DNA of 64,000 nt from Tetrahymena elliotti 4EA. Its lineage: Eukaryota > Ciliophora > Oligohymenophorea > Hymenostomatida > Tetrahymenidae. This document shows, in pieces, positions 21,648 to 33,600 of the stretch (position 1 is its first letter; every line of letters starts with the position of its first letter). The notes under the pieces were generated by a model, which made no database searches, was not told where the DNA came from, and saw only the letters and a program-made list of their open reading frames with translations. Location: the NCBI GenBank assembly GCA_000231825.2, contig JH720341.1, positions 387,766 to 451,765 of the forward strand, read 5' to 3'. Made by a program: the position numbers and the translations under genes.

Positions 21648-22880
21648 TGTCTTGTTTCTACTTATTTAATACTTCAATAATTGATATATATTTATTAATT
21701 TTAGGATACAATTAAAGTTTAATCAAATATTTTAAAACTTGAGGATTTGCATTGATATCATCAAACAGTGATTGATTATAAATAGCCTTTAAAATTACCT
21801 TTGGAATGTTCTATGTAAAATCTGAATTCTACGAGGACTAAGGTTTACTTAAAGCTAAAAATTAACCTTTATTTCAAAATGTCAAAATTTTAAAATATTC
21901 TGAACAACAATTTCACCATTTTCATTTTTATTCTAACACAAAAAAAATTTCTTTATTTGACAATTTTTAAGACAAAATATGACCATTATAGAAATAAAAA
22001 AAATTAATACTCTTTGAAGAAAATGCATTTTATTCATCCATATGTACAAACAATTAGAATAATTGTAAATTTAACAAGATTTATATCTAAAAGACTATAT
22101 TTTTTTTTTATTATCATATTTTAAAGATGTTTTAAAGAAAAAAAGATATCTATTTTTAATAAGGGCTTTTGAAAAAATAAAAAATAAATTTGATAGAATA
22201 GCAATTTTAAAATTTATGAAAATTTATTTTTAAATAGACAAAAGATTATTTTATATAATTTTGTTTTTCATTAATATCATCTATCTATTAAATTCACTTA
22301 AACAGATATAAAAAACACTAAAATCATGAATTTATTACTTATCTTTATTTTTTTATTGATTTATTTATTTTTTTATTTATTTATGACTTTAAGGAATTGA
22401 GTAACTTTACAATTTCTTTTTTATCTCTAACAAAAAAATCTAAGCATACACTTATAATAAAGGTCTCTCTTTTAGTTATTATTTATATATTTTGGTTTTA
22501 GGATATTTTAGATTTAAAAAACAAGAATAAAGAAATAAAACAAATAAATTAGGATTTAAAGATTTAGATTAGATAAAACCAACAAAAATTATAATTTTAA
22601 AACATATTAATCTATTACTCAATTAAAATTAGTAACAATTGATATAATTGTTTGTCAATTAATTTGGGAATCTAAAAGACTAAATATCATACAGAATTAC
22701 ATAAAGTTTACATAGAATTAAAAAATAAGCAAACAAACAAATAAAGAATCTAGCAAAGAAGGTATTTAGATTAAACATAAATTTTGTTTTGTCTGAAAGC
22801 AGGTTATTGAATATAATTAATTACTTGGTATATTTCTTAACTATCAATCAATATTCAAAATTAGATTATTAAAAAGATTA
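21648..22880. other. divergent promoter region with an upstream open frame
   Basis: Between the helical-repeat gene (minus) and the GPCR-PIPK gene (plus). From about 21900 down to 21560 a minus-strand frame stays open with balanced composition (for example FDDINANPQVLKYLIKLQLY), overlapping the start of the helical-repeat gene in another frame. It may be an unrecognised upstream exon or chance. The remainder is poly-A/T, with ATTT-type simple sequence at 22340-22385. Confidence 0.45.
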
Positions 22881-25741
22881 ATGAAGACTCCTCTTTTAAA
22901 AAATAACAATAATATTAAATGGGTATTCTTCATCATATTAGTAAAACTCATAAGAGAGACAAGTGCATTTTTGGATTATACTGAAGAAAAACTTGCTAAT
23001 TGTTCAATTGAGTATAATGATTTGGAGAGGTAATAGAAATTTAGATTACATATCATAGATTAGTACGCATTACTGATTTTATCTCCAATATCAATCATTT
23101 CTAATTTAATTATTATTGTGCTCTTTCTTAAGTTCAAGGAGAGCCGTAAGTAACCAAGCGATATAATATTTTTCATCAGCGTTTCTGATTTGATTTTATC
23201 TATACACTGGTTTAGCTCTGCAATTTATGCAATGACTACTGATGAAGTTCCTGATAATGATGATTTATTTTGTTAAATCAATTCTTTTTTAGGTATTACA
23301 TCAGGATCTATTGAGTATATTTACAATGTCTTCTTTTGCATTTTCTTAATAACAAGGATCAGAAATACTATTAAAGGTTTTAGGATTAAGAAATCTTTTA
23401 TTCACTTCTTTAGTATTGTTGGATCTATTGGATTTTATCTCATTTAAAAATTTTAGGGTAGAACGTAATTAAATTTATATGGCTTATGCTCCTATAAAGT
23501 AGACAGTACTAGTTGGATTACAGGAGCTTGTATATTTGTTGTTTATCTATTCATTAGCTGGTTGACCATATTCTACTTCAAAAAGTATGTTCCTAATATT
23601 TCAGTTTTTGTTAAACAACGTAACGACTTTCTCTAGTTTTATTACTACAACGTGATGTTTTTAAGCATAAGCTGGTCAATATTGATAACATCAAATATTT
23701 TAGTTGGGTTAAATTGCACTTATGAATTATCTCCTTTCCTAAATATCTTTATAACTGTTGGAAATTTAATAAAGCTGATAACTCCTATAGTCCTTTCTAT
23801 TGTTAGATATTTTGACCCTACTTTGTAAGATTGCATAAAACATCAAAAATTTAATAGACATAATACTTCTAGCAGTGAACTTATTACTCTTTCTTTTTCA
23901 AGACCAATTGTTGGCGCTGAAATAGGACAAGAATGGAATTAATCAAGCTACAGTGAAAAAAAACAATCAATAAGGGTAATAGATATTTAAATGAATTTAT
24001 TTATTTATATTTAATAGAGGGTTTAATAGCTTGAGCTAAAATTAAAATTATCTTCAAAACAGATATCTTCTTTTATTTCCTTTCTATTTTAATTGCTAAC
24101 TTTTTATTTGATCATTTTTGAGAATGAAAAATATTTTTTCTCTTACTTGATCAAATCTTAAAAGTAAATTAATTAAATTATGTAAGCCAACCAAAATTTA
24201 TTCTTTTATAAATAATTTTTATTTACAATTGAAATTACACAAAAAAATAACAAATTATAACTTATCTTTCTAAATAGAGAAGAAACTCGAACTGGAGTCA
24301 TGTAATCTCAACTAATTTAAAGATACTAAGAATCTAAAGCATAATTTTGGGACTTTTCATGTAAGATGATTTTATAGCTTAGCAACAAAAAGATAGTCTC
24401 GAAAGTTAAAAATAAAATTTAAGTATAATCTATGATTCATAAATCTTAAAAACTTTACCAGAAGCTTATCTAAAAAAGCTTAATTCAAAATATGAAACAC
24501 ATAAAATGAGAATCAAATTTTTTTTTGCTGAAGAATTTTAATAGCTAAGAGAAAAAGATTCGAAATTTATTGATATCAAAAAAAACTTTGATTTAGTTGA
24601 GAATATTAAATCACTCTAGAATATGGCTGAAACTGGAGATGGCGGCAAAAGTGGTGAGCTTCTTTTCTTCAACTACGATAAAACTTTACTAATGAAAACT
24701 ATTTCTCGTTAAGACGTATAATCTTTTTTAAAGTTTGGTAAACAATATTTTAATTATGTAATGAATGAAAATCCTGATACATTTATCACAAAGATATATG
24801 GTATGTACTCTTTTACTAGGGCAGATACAAGAGATTTAAAAACTTATGTCATTTTTATGAGAAATATTGCAAATGTACCATCAAATAATATTTTAAGGAG
24901 ATATGACCTGAAAGGATCCAGATTTGATAGAGAAGTTCTGACTAAATTTAAAATATAAGCAGAAGATTTACCAAACTATTCTAATATGGATGAATTTTAG
25001 AACTAATTAAACTAAATAAAATAGCTAGGTATCATCAAAGATGCTAATTTAAATAATACTTTAAATTCTTGTGAATTTAGAAATTCAGATCTAGATGTTA
25101 AAAACATAGTATGTCAAAATAAAATCATAAAGCAAAGTAATAACACAAATCATAATCAAAATGAAACTTTAAATGAAAGCTAATAAAGTAGAAACAGTCT
25201 GCAATTTGGTTTATCTTTAGGTAGAACTATAAAAAGATAATAGTCAATCTAAAATTTTATTGAACTCTATAACTTACCAATGTTTAAAAATGAACCTTCT
25301 TGCAACACGTAAAGGTTCACAAACAGTAATGTGAATATCTCAAAAATAACAATGAAAGATTTAGATTTTTTAAAACTTGAGAAAAAAATTTACATTGATG
25401 AACAGTATTTAGATTCTATCAAAAAGAGCTTAGAAAAGGATAGTTTATTTTTCAAATAGAATGGAATTATTGATTATTCTTTACTAGTTGTTAAAGTAGC
25501 AAATTCTAATCAAGAAAATGTTACAGACAAAGAAAATCTTATTTATAAATCATAGAAAGAAAAATATATCTATTATCACATAGGTATTATCGATTATCTA
25601 CAAGAATGGAACATCGATAAAATGCTAGAATAAAAAGCTAAATAAGCTATCCATGCTAATTTAAAACTAAACGTTTCTTCACAAAACCCTGAAACATATC
25701 AACTAAGATTTAAATAAAATATAATTGATTCATTTTTCTGA
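22881..25741 (+). CDS. GPCR-PIPK: seven-helix receptor fused to phosphatidylinositol-phosphate kinase
   Basis: Predicted 852 residues from two exons (22881-23975, 24278-25741) with a 302-bp intron. The N-terminal half has a signal-like hydrophobic start, then about seven membrane helices (LLILSPISIISNLIIIVLF; DIIFFISVSDLILSIHW; GACIFVVYLFISWLTIFYF; LFNIF-type helices to residue ~310). The C-terminal half is a PIP kinase: Gly-rich GDGGKSGELLFF (~485), ATP lysine in LLMKTISRQ (~504), YDLKGS (~573), NGIIDYSLLV and IGIIDYLQEWNIDK near the end, and a terminal ETYQLRF. About 170 residues of low-complexity sequence split the kinase lobes. The same architecture is known as RpkA in Dictyostelium and as GPKs in oomycetes, where it links receptor input to PtdInsP synthesis. 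The canonical MDYSLL is IDYSLL here. Confidence 0.88.
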
Positions 25742-26169
25742 TTGACTCAAATTATCTATCAACCAACTTCCCTCTCTCAAATACTTAACTTATGCTAAAT
25801 TGCTAATTTTATATTAAAACTCTATTAAAATTTGTATACTTATCTAAAAGATATATATCATTCTAACTAATTAGTTGGCTTCCAATTAATTTTAGAATAA
25901 TTTTGTTATTTTATTTATAAATACTTTGAAGCAAAATTTAAAGATATTTAAAAATTTTAAAAACGTTAATTTTTTTAAAGAAGTAAAATCTAGATTATTT
26001 CTTTATCACCAAGTATCTGACAAGGAATGATTTAAGTTAACATTAATTTCGCTGATTTGTCACATGAAAAAAAAAGTTCCACCAAAAAAATATATAATTA
26101 ACTAAATTTTTAAAGAAATTGATTAAAATTTTGTAAGTAAAAAGAAGTAGAGATAGCTAAGAATAAGAA
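25742..26169. other. AT-rich spacer
   Basis: 0.4 kb between two plus-strand genes, with no feature seen. Confidence 0.5.
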
Positions 26170-27018
26170 ATGAAATTCTTTACAAAAAGTGATTCAACAA
26201 ACAATTAAAACTCAAGCAATAGTCAAAATGGATTTTACAATAAAACCTAAACTGCAAAAGGTAGTTCTGGGTTGAGCCTATTTACAAATAATGCCATAAA
26301 AACATCATAATCTGATATTGAAGAAGAAAATAATGGTTTACTCAGTAGGACATTTAGGAAGTTTAAAGACAATTTTAAAAACACAATATCAAGCTCATAA
26401 AATAATTTAAAGGGTTTAACAAATAAGATGTAGGAAGTCTAAGAAGCAGCTGAGAACTGGAAAAATTTCTCTATATTATTTGGCTTTGGTGTATTTTTTA
26501 TTATGGTATCATTAGCATTCTTGCCCGTTTTTGTTTTAGTTCCTGCCAAATTTGCAAGTCTTTTTACTCTTGGAAGTATTTGCATTCTTTTAAGTATAGC
26601 AGTCATGAAGGGATTTAAGGAGTTTGTCAAGATTCTTATCTAAAAAGAAAAAATATAATACTCAATTGCATATATTATTACTATTTTTGGCACATTATAC
26701 TTCTCAATCATTTAAAAATCTTATTTATTTGCTATCGCCTTCTCAGTAGCTCAGGTAATAAACGATATAATATAAAAACATTTTATTGATAGTTCTTCAG
26801 AATGATCATATTAAATTATATTAATTTTTTTAATTAGCAAATATAAAAGATATTATTTTAAAAATTCATAGATGTTTTCTTTAGGATTTTTTGTAGCTTC
26901 TAGCTTCCCAGGTGGAGCAAATGGAATGAAATTTGTTACTAAAAAGTTATTTGGATTTGTAAAGGGAGTTTGTTGCATGTGCTTTAAGTCAAAAGAAAGC
27001 TCTTTTTTACCAATATGA
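26170..27018 (+). CDS. SFT2-like Golgi transport membrane protein
   Basis: A 243-residue protein in two exons, with a 117-bp intron at 26755-26871. The N-terminal ~95 residues are polar and Ser/Asn-rich. Then come four hydrophobic helices: FSILFGFGVFFIMVSLAFL, FASLFTLGSICILLSIAVM, IAYIITIFGTLYFSIIQ and FAIAFSVAQMFSLGFFVAS. The sequence P-x-K-F-A-x-L-F-T-L-G-S between helices one and two is the hallmark of SFT2/GOT1-type proteins (FA..YTLGN), and the spacing of the helices fits SFT2 domain proteins. These sit in the Golgi and aid endosome-to-Golgi or intra-Golgi vesicle fusion. The acidic DIEEENN and amphipathic segment before helix one suit a cytosolic N-terminus. A basic, Cys-containing end (VCCMCFKSK) follows helix four. 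Confidence 0.8.
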
Positions 27019-27742
27019 AAGATTTAATAAATAATTTCTTAAATTTAAATAATTTTATTTATATTCTGTCTTGTAAAAATAATGATTTTGCAAATTAAAT
27101 TGCATTTATTCTTCAAATTACACAAATTTTATAAAATTGATAAAGGATTAGATTAGCATTAGTTGATTATTATTACAATACATCTAAATTATTCTTTTAA
27201 GTCAAATATTTATTTTTTTAACTCTTTCATTCAATAAAATAATAATTTAGCATGATTTTGCCAAATTAAATTGTCTTTTTTATAGATTTTAATTTAAATT
27301 ATGAAAAGTTATTGTTTTGAGGAATTAAATTACAAACTTTTTTGTTTAAATATTTAATCATTAAGAAGATAATAAATAATTTATTTTTTTTCTAACTTCT
27401 ATTTTTCTTTTAGAATACATATAATTTAGCATCATTTTTTTAAGAAATATAAAATTTTAGTTATTGAAATGCTAAATAAAATAAAAATTGTAAATTCTTT
27501 GATAAGGATAATAGTTTTATAAAAAATATTAATTTTTTACATGCTTTAAGAGCTATTAATAATGGATTCATTCACCTCAAACCCATTAAATTTAAGGATA
27601 TATATAAATTATTAATAAAATAGATAAAAAAAACAAAAAGAATAATGTTATTATTCTTTGGAAACTATTAAAATATTATATTATTTCTTCAAATTTTGAT
27701 AATTGTTGAAATAATTAGTAAATTATTTATTATTCTTTGATT
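27019..27742. other. spacer between convergent genes
   Basis: AT-rich 3' flanks of the SFT2-like gene and of the minus-strand LRR gene. No gene or structured element identified. Confidence 0.5.
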
Positions 27743-29422
27743 TCATAAGTTTTGAATTTCAGCTTAAAATCTTAGCATGTCAAAAATTACATCTCTTCTG
27801 AAGATTGTTTTCAGTTTATAAAGATAGTCTTTTTTGTGAATCAAGTTTATTATTTGAATTAGTTTTCTTTTTTGGAACATTAAATCTTGCAATCCACTTG
27901 AAGTACACATTTGCTTTAATCTTAACAAATACGTCTTATCTCTAATAATGTTAAAAAATCTCATAAAATTTTAAGAATCTACAAAACCTTTGATTTTTAT
28001 TTCAAAATTTACTATATACATAAGATTCTATAATATTTCTTAAGCTAAAAGTAAGCAGTTATGCTCTCTGTTAGAAATTTTTGAAGGCTATGATATATAT
28101 ATTTTCAGGTGTACTAGGTTTTTTAATTTAGAGATTAATTTAAGAGTATTAAAGTCATCTACATTAAATGAGTGAGAGGTACTGGAAATACTAAAAGAAA
28201 ATATTTTAAGTTCAGGATTGATCTCGAAGATATTCAAAGAGCTTAAACTTTCAATAGAATTTATTAGCTTTAAAGAGGTAATTCTTTTGTAGCAAATTAA
28301 GTATAATTATTTTGAAAAATCTACTCTAGATAATTCATAACTTTAAAATTCTAAGTTAAGCTCGTTTAGATTTTGTAAATGTAGAAGTTATTAATTGTGC
28401 AGGCTTTAAGGAAGAAGTAAATATTAGTTAGGCTATACATTAGTATGGAAGGTAAAGGAAGTTAACATGGGGCATTCTGCTATTGCGCTCAGGATAGAAT
28501 AGTCCATTTCATAAATTTCTTCATATTGAACAAAGGCAAGTGTCAGATTAAAGCTTCTCAAATGATTTTGATTTTTTTGTATGAGCTATGAAATACTTTG
28601 AATTAATTTTACAAAATAATTTGCTTAGTTTCTAGGTGTATTAAGTATTTTCAAAGAAAGTTAGATTTCTTCAAGCTTTGATCTTGACGTTATAGCCAAA
28701 TGCTTAATAAAGTATTCTATGTTTGTAAGATAATCGCAACTATGTTGAAATTAGAATACTTTGATAGGAAGATATTATATTTCATTAAGGATGAAATCTA
28801 TGTTTTGTAGAACAGGTAAATTAGGATTAAAGTCAACTCTAAAAGAAAATTGTTACACCTTTTTGAAGCTTTTGAGCAGCTTAATAATTTTAGGGCTTAA
28901 AATGATTAATTGACTGAGTTCATTAGTAAATGATAAGTTGATATTGAAGAGTAAATCCTCTACTTACTCTAGATTTTCATAGGTGGGTAAACAACTTTAA
29001 ATCTATTCTAAAGCAAATATATTACCATCCTAGATAATATTGATGGAGGTACCATCTAGTTTTAATTGTAGAGATTTGTTGCTATGATTTAAATACATAT
29101 TTTCAAGTGTTAGTGGTTTAAATTTTACTTCTAATCTTATTTATTTACTTGCCCGATCGATAAACAATATCAATTAATCAATTTTTGATATATTTATTAA
29201 CAGATAATCAAAAAATAGAAAGTGTAAAGGATAATTTACAAATATTAGTTAATTTATAAATTAATACATATTTTATTGTTCCTCTTCTAGAATTAGTGAC
29301 AGATATTTAGGATCAGGTTTTTATTTTAAGTAACAAGCATAATAGATTCCATAAATACTTTTTTTATAATTTAAAAGATACAAGTTATGTTGATTCTATA
29401 TTTTGTTATCAAAATTTATCAT
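27743..29422 (-). CDS. leucine-rich-repeat protein (divergent)
   Basis: A single uninterrupted 559-codon frame from ATG at 29422 to TGA at 27743. Like the protein at 796-2740 it consists of degenerate Leu/Ile-rich units (LENMYLNHSNKSLQLKLDG, LKIIKL-type strands, LQNLNELNLEFQS, LKLINSIESLSSLNIFEIN), consistent with a ribonuclease-inhibitor-type LRR solenoid. There is no signal peptide or transmembrane segment. The C-terminus ends in a basic, Tyr/Leu-rich segment (KDYLYKLKTIFRRDVIFDM) that looks like a capping helix. The two proteins may be members of one expanded ciliate family, but I did not align them. Function unknown; protein-protein interaction is the safest inference. Confidence 0.72.
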
Positions 29423-30652
29423 TTTAATCTAAAATATTTGCTTCAACAGTCCTTGTTAATTTTGTCTAAATTTAAAAAAAAATGATTTAATTATTATTCA
29501 GTCTCCAAAACTTTTAAAAAATTAAGTTTATTTTCTACTAAAGTTGATTCAAAAGGTATATTTATAAAATTAAAATAATATTTAGTTTTTATATTATTTA
29601 AATTGTTTTAAGTTATTAAAAATCTTTTTGAACTAAATTACTTATGATGTTCAAAGGTTCATATTTTATTTTTCAATTAACTTTTTAAAAAAATAACTTA
29701 AGTATTATTTAGTTTAGAAAACTTCAAAAGATTAAGTCAGTTTTTAACTTTTATAGTTTCATCAAAAATCTAATCTAGATTAAAGTCTATATATAAATGT
29801 ATCTATCTATTTATCTACCTAATATACTTCAAATAAATAAAGGTTTCCTTTCAAAAGTTTTGAATAAAAGTAAAAAATATTTTAAAAGATTTGGTAGATT
29901 TTTTTCAAAAAGGATATTCGGTATATTTTATTACAAATTACGATTAGAATTTATAGTCCTTGTTCATAAATTTTAAATATAAATTTATGAAAGCTTATGA
30001 AAATTAAAAGGCAAATAAAAAAAGTTTGGAACAAAAATATTCAATTTATTTTTCAGACAGAAATAATGGCAATGTGTTTTATGATAAAAAAAAAAGAAAT
30101 TATGCTTGTAGTTGTCAGTGAAATTAAATTTTTTGAAAAGTGCAATAATATTTTAGTTGTTAATAATTAAATGTGAAAAATACATTAATTAACATGCAGC
30201 TAAGGCATTTAAAAATATATATGCGCACACATCAAACTAATAAATATGAATTTTTTAATTGAGCTGATTAAAGAAAGCAAGCAATTCTTACTTACAATAG
30301 GAAAATATAAAAATAACAATCTTTTGAAAATTTGGGGAGTGAATAATAAATAAATAATATAAAAAAAGTAGATAGATATTTTAGTATAGTAAATTGAGAC
30401 TGATTGTGATAAGATTAAAACAAATAGAAAATCATAATCACCAAACAATCTCAAATTTTTGGTACATTTTTAAACCTCTCATTTGGCCCATAATCAAAGC
30501 AAATCGACACAAAATAACTATTTCTTACTACATCTTAAGTCATCAATAGTACAAGAGTTGATCTTCTTAGCACGTGAGTGGCTAAAATAAAAAGACTTAT
30601 AAGTAGCATAAAAAGGCCTCAGTAAAAAAATAAGTTAAAAAAAGGTGTCAGT
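29423..30652. other. divergent promoter region
   Basis: 1.2 kb between the LRR gene (minus) and the histidine kinase (plus). Holds an ATCT simple repeat near 29801-29816 and a few short frames judged to be chance. The last 170 bp before the kinase ATG are slightly GC-richer (CACGTG near 30571). Confidence 0.45.
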
Positions 30653-33600
30653 ATGAAACCGAATGAAAAGAAAAGAAAGAAAAGTATATATGAAAATATT
30701 AACAGTCTAACTTTAAGTTTTAAAGACTAGGATACTGAGGATAGTTTTCGTAACTAAAAAATATAGAACAAGCTGGTAATTATATTAATTGATTAGATAG
30801 GGATGTCTCTTGTTTATTCATTACAAGCAATTGCTTTGCTTTTTCATAAGAAAAATTAGTTTGCAATATTATACGTCTGCGCTACTGTCTACTTAAATGT
30901 TATAAGTCTCCTAGGAAGAAAATTTAATAAGTATTTGTAGGTATGCATTTTAGTGCATTTAATTACCCAGATGTTTGTTTTTACAGAGTTAGTAATACCA
31001 TATATGAGGGATTTAGATCCAACTTCATTAAATATGGCACTAATTGTTGTTTATGTAAGGCATTCTTATTTACTCTCGATCATGGATAGTTGGATTTTTA
31101 GGTTCTTTTCACTATTACTATGGTTGTATTATCCTCTAAGAAATGTTAATTTTTCAGATTATGAATATCAAATTAGCTTTATTTTATTCTTTTTGCAAAT
31201 GATTTTCATTTACTTCAATGATAACAAATCAGAGAGAGTCTGGTTTATCAATTAAAGCTCCATAAAGGAAGATCTCTAATTTTGGAAAACTCTATTTAAG
31301 AAGAATTTACAAAGTGTTGTTTTTGTGGTAAGTATCTAAAATTTTAATGAAATAAAAGTTGAATTTTGCAATGATTAGGGATTAAAAGATTTTCGTGCCA
31401 AAAGCAAAAGTGACTTTGAGCAAAAAATTTTGAATGACTTCCACATAAATTTGTTTGAAAATCGATAATATTAGCTATTTAAAGACTTTGTATATTCTAA
31501 GTATAACAGATAGCATAGTCTGAACCCTTCACCAAAAGTACATAGTACTAACAATGGATAAAAGAGTACGAGTTAAATAAAATCAAATAGCTAAATAAAT
31601 AACATACCTGGACAGGATCAAATGCTAGATGGGATGGATAATTAGAAAAATAATTCAAACATAGGAGGAGATTACTAATAAGAATTTAAATTAGATGAGC
31701 ATATTTATATGAATAGCTTTTACATTGATCCAAAGACATCTAATAAATTATATTATGATGTCAAACTTGTAAACTGTTCATGGAAAAATTAATTTGGAAT
31801 AATGGCATTTTTAACAAATGTTCCCTAAAATAATCTTGTCAATCGCTTACAAAAAATAAATCAGTAATTCTTTTTTATTCTTTTTAATTAAAGAAATAAC
31901 ATTTTTCCACGAGTTTTTTCTAGTTTTAGATTGATTTTTTTATTAGCGTGAATTGAGATACTAAAAATACCTTATTTTTATCTCATAATATACAAAATAA
32001 TAAATTTAATAGATAAATAACTCCACTCTAGTAAATTTAGTAAATTTGAGTTTGATTAAAAAAATATCTTTGAAATAGCATAAATAAATAAACAAATAAA
32101 TACATTTATATTAAGATAATCAAAAAGAGAGAAATTAGAAAATTTTTAACGCAAAAATAATTTATGTACGAAATTTAGTTTTCAATTACAAAAAAATCAC
32201 ATAAAAAAATATTAATTTTAAATTTATTTTGTGAAATTTAATTCAGGAAGAATGTATGGATCGATGCGTTGTACAAAAAATAGAAAGAATAGTAAAAAAT
32301 TTGAAAGTAACTTCATTAATAAAGTTGATAGATTTTATTATATTAGTTTTTATCTTCAAATTCTATCCATCAACTTTACATTTAATCGAAGATTAAAAGT
32401 TGCCACAACTTCAAATACTTTCCTTTATTATTTTTAATAGAGCTTACAATAACAAATTAATTCAAAAAATTCTATTAACCTCTTTCTAATTATTTAAATT
32501 TTTAATCCATTACCATTATTTGAAAAATCAACAGAAACCATTAAAAATTTAAAAAACAACTTTCCTTATTTGAACCAAAATTGAAAAATTGGAAATGTTA
32601 CACTGGTTTATTTAGTAATGATGTTTAAATAAAATTTTAATTAGAATGTTGTATCAGCTATTAAAAATAAGTTAATGTTTAATATCAAGAATTAGCTTAC
32701 AATTTATCGCACAGGAAAATAGAAGAATGCTATTCACAAAAATCCAATTTTCTTTGTTTTTCATTCAAAAATTTTTTATGACTAATCAAGTTTTATTTGC
32801 AACCAACCCTAACTTATTTATTTTACTATAATTATTAATTACACTTCATTAAAAAGGTATAAAGATGAGCTATTAGCTACTGTTTCTCATGACTTAAAAA
32901 CTCCTTTAAATGCTATGATCTAAGTTGTTTAAACTGCAATGAGCTAATGTAATATCGAATAATATAATAATTATTTTGACATTATTGATAAGAATAGCAA
33001 ATTACTCCTTAATATTATCAACGATATATTAGATTATAGCCAAATTATGAAGGGAAAATTGCGGTTGACCCATTAAATATTTAGCATTAAATAAGTCATT
33101 CAAGAAGTGCATGACCTACTCAAATATTAGTTTTAAGATAAAGGAATTGATTTTTTAATTGAAATTGACTAAGATATTTAAGTGTAAAATGACTAGAATA
33201 GATTAAAGTAGATATTAAATAATATTATTGGAAATGCTTTAAAATTTACTTTCAAAGGGTATGTCAAGGTGCATGTCGTTTCCCTACCAGAAAATCACTC
33301 TGTTTAGATCAGTGTTGAAGATAGTGGAACAGGTATTGAACCCTCACTTCAGCCAAAGCTATTTTAACTTTACTCAACATTTGATCACAATAAAGGAAGT
33401 AATAAACATGGTGTAGGATTGGGTCTGGCAATTTGTAAAAAACTTGTTCAACTTATGGGCCCTTAAGATACTATATAGCTAATATCTGAAAAAGGAAAGG
33501 GGAGCAAATTTATTTTTGAAATTTACTAAAACCTTGATATCCAAAAGGCAAATCAAAAAACAAAGAGCGCTTTATTTGAGTCTAGAAGATCATTAGATAA

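Noticed and set aside
22340..22385. ATTT-rich tract as a possible regulatory element
   Set aside because: Ordinary simple sequence for this base composition.
23976..24277. Reading through the GPCR-PIPK intron as coding
   Set aside because: It stays free of TGA for a while but ends in the wrong frame for the kinase; the 302-bp intron gives a perfect join.
30209..30454. Hydrophobic minus-strand frame of 81 codons
   Set aside because: Phe/Ile/Leu/Tyr-rich translation of poly-A/T spacer; no neighbours or motif.
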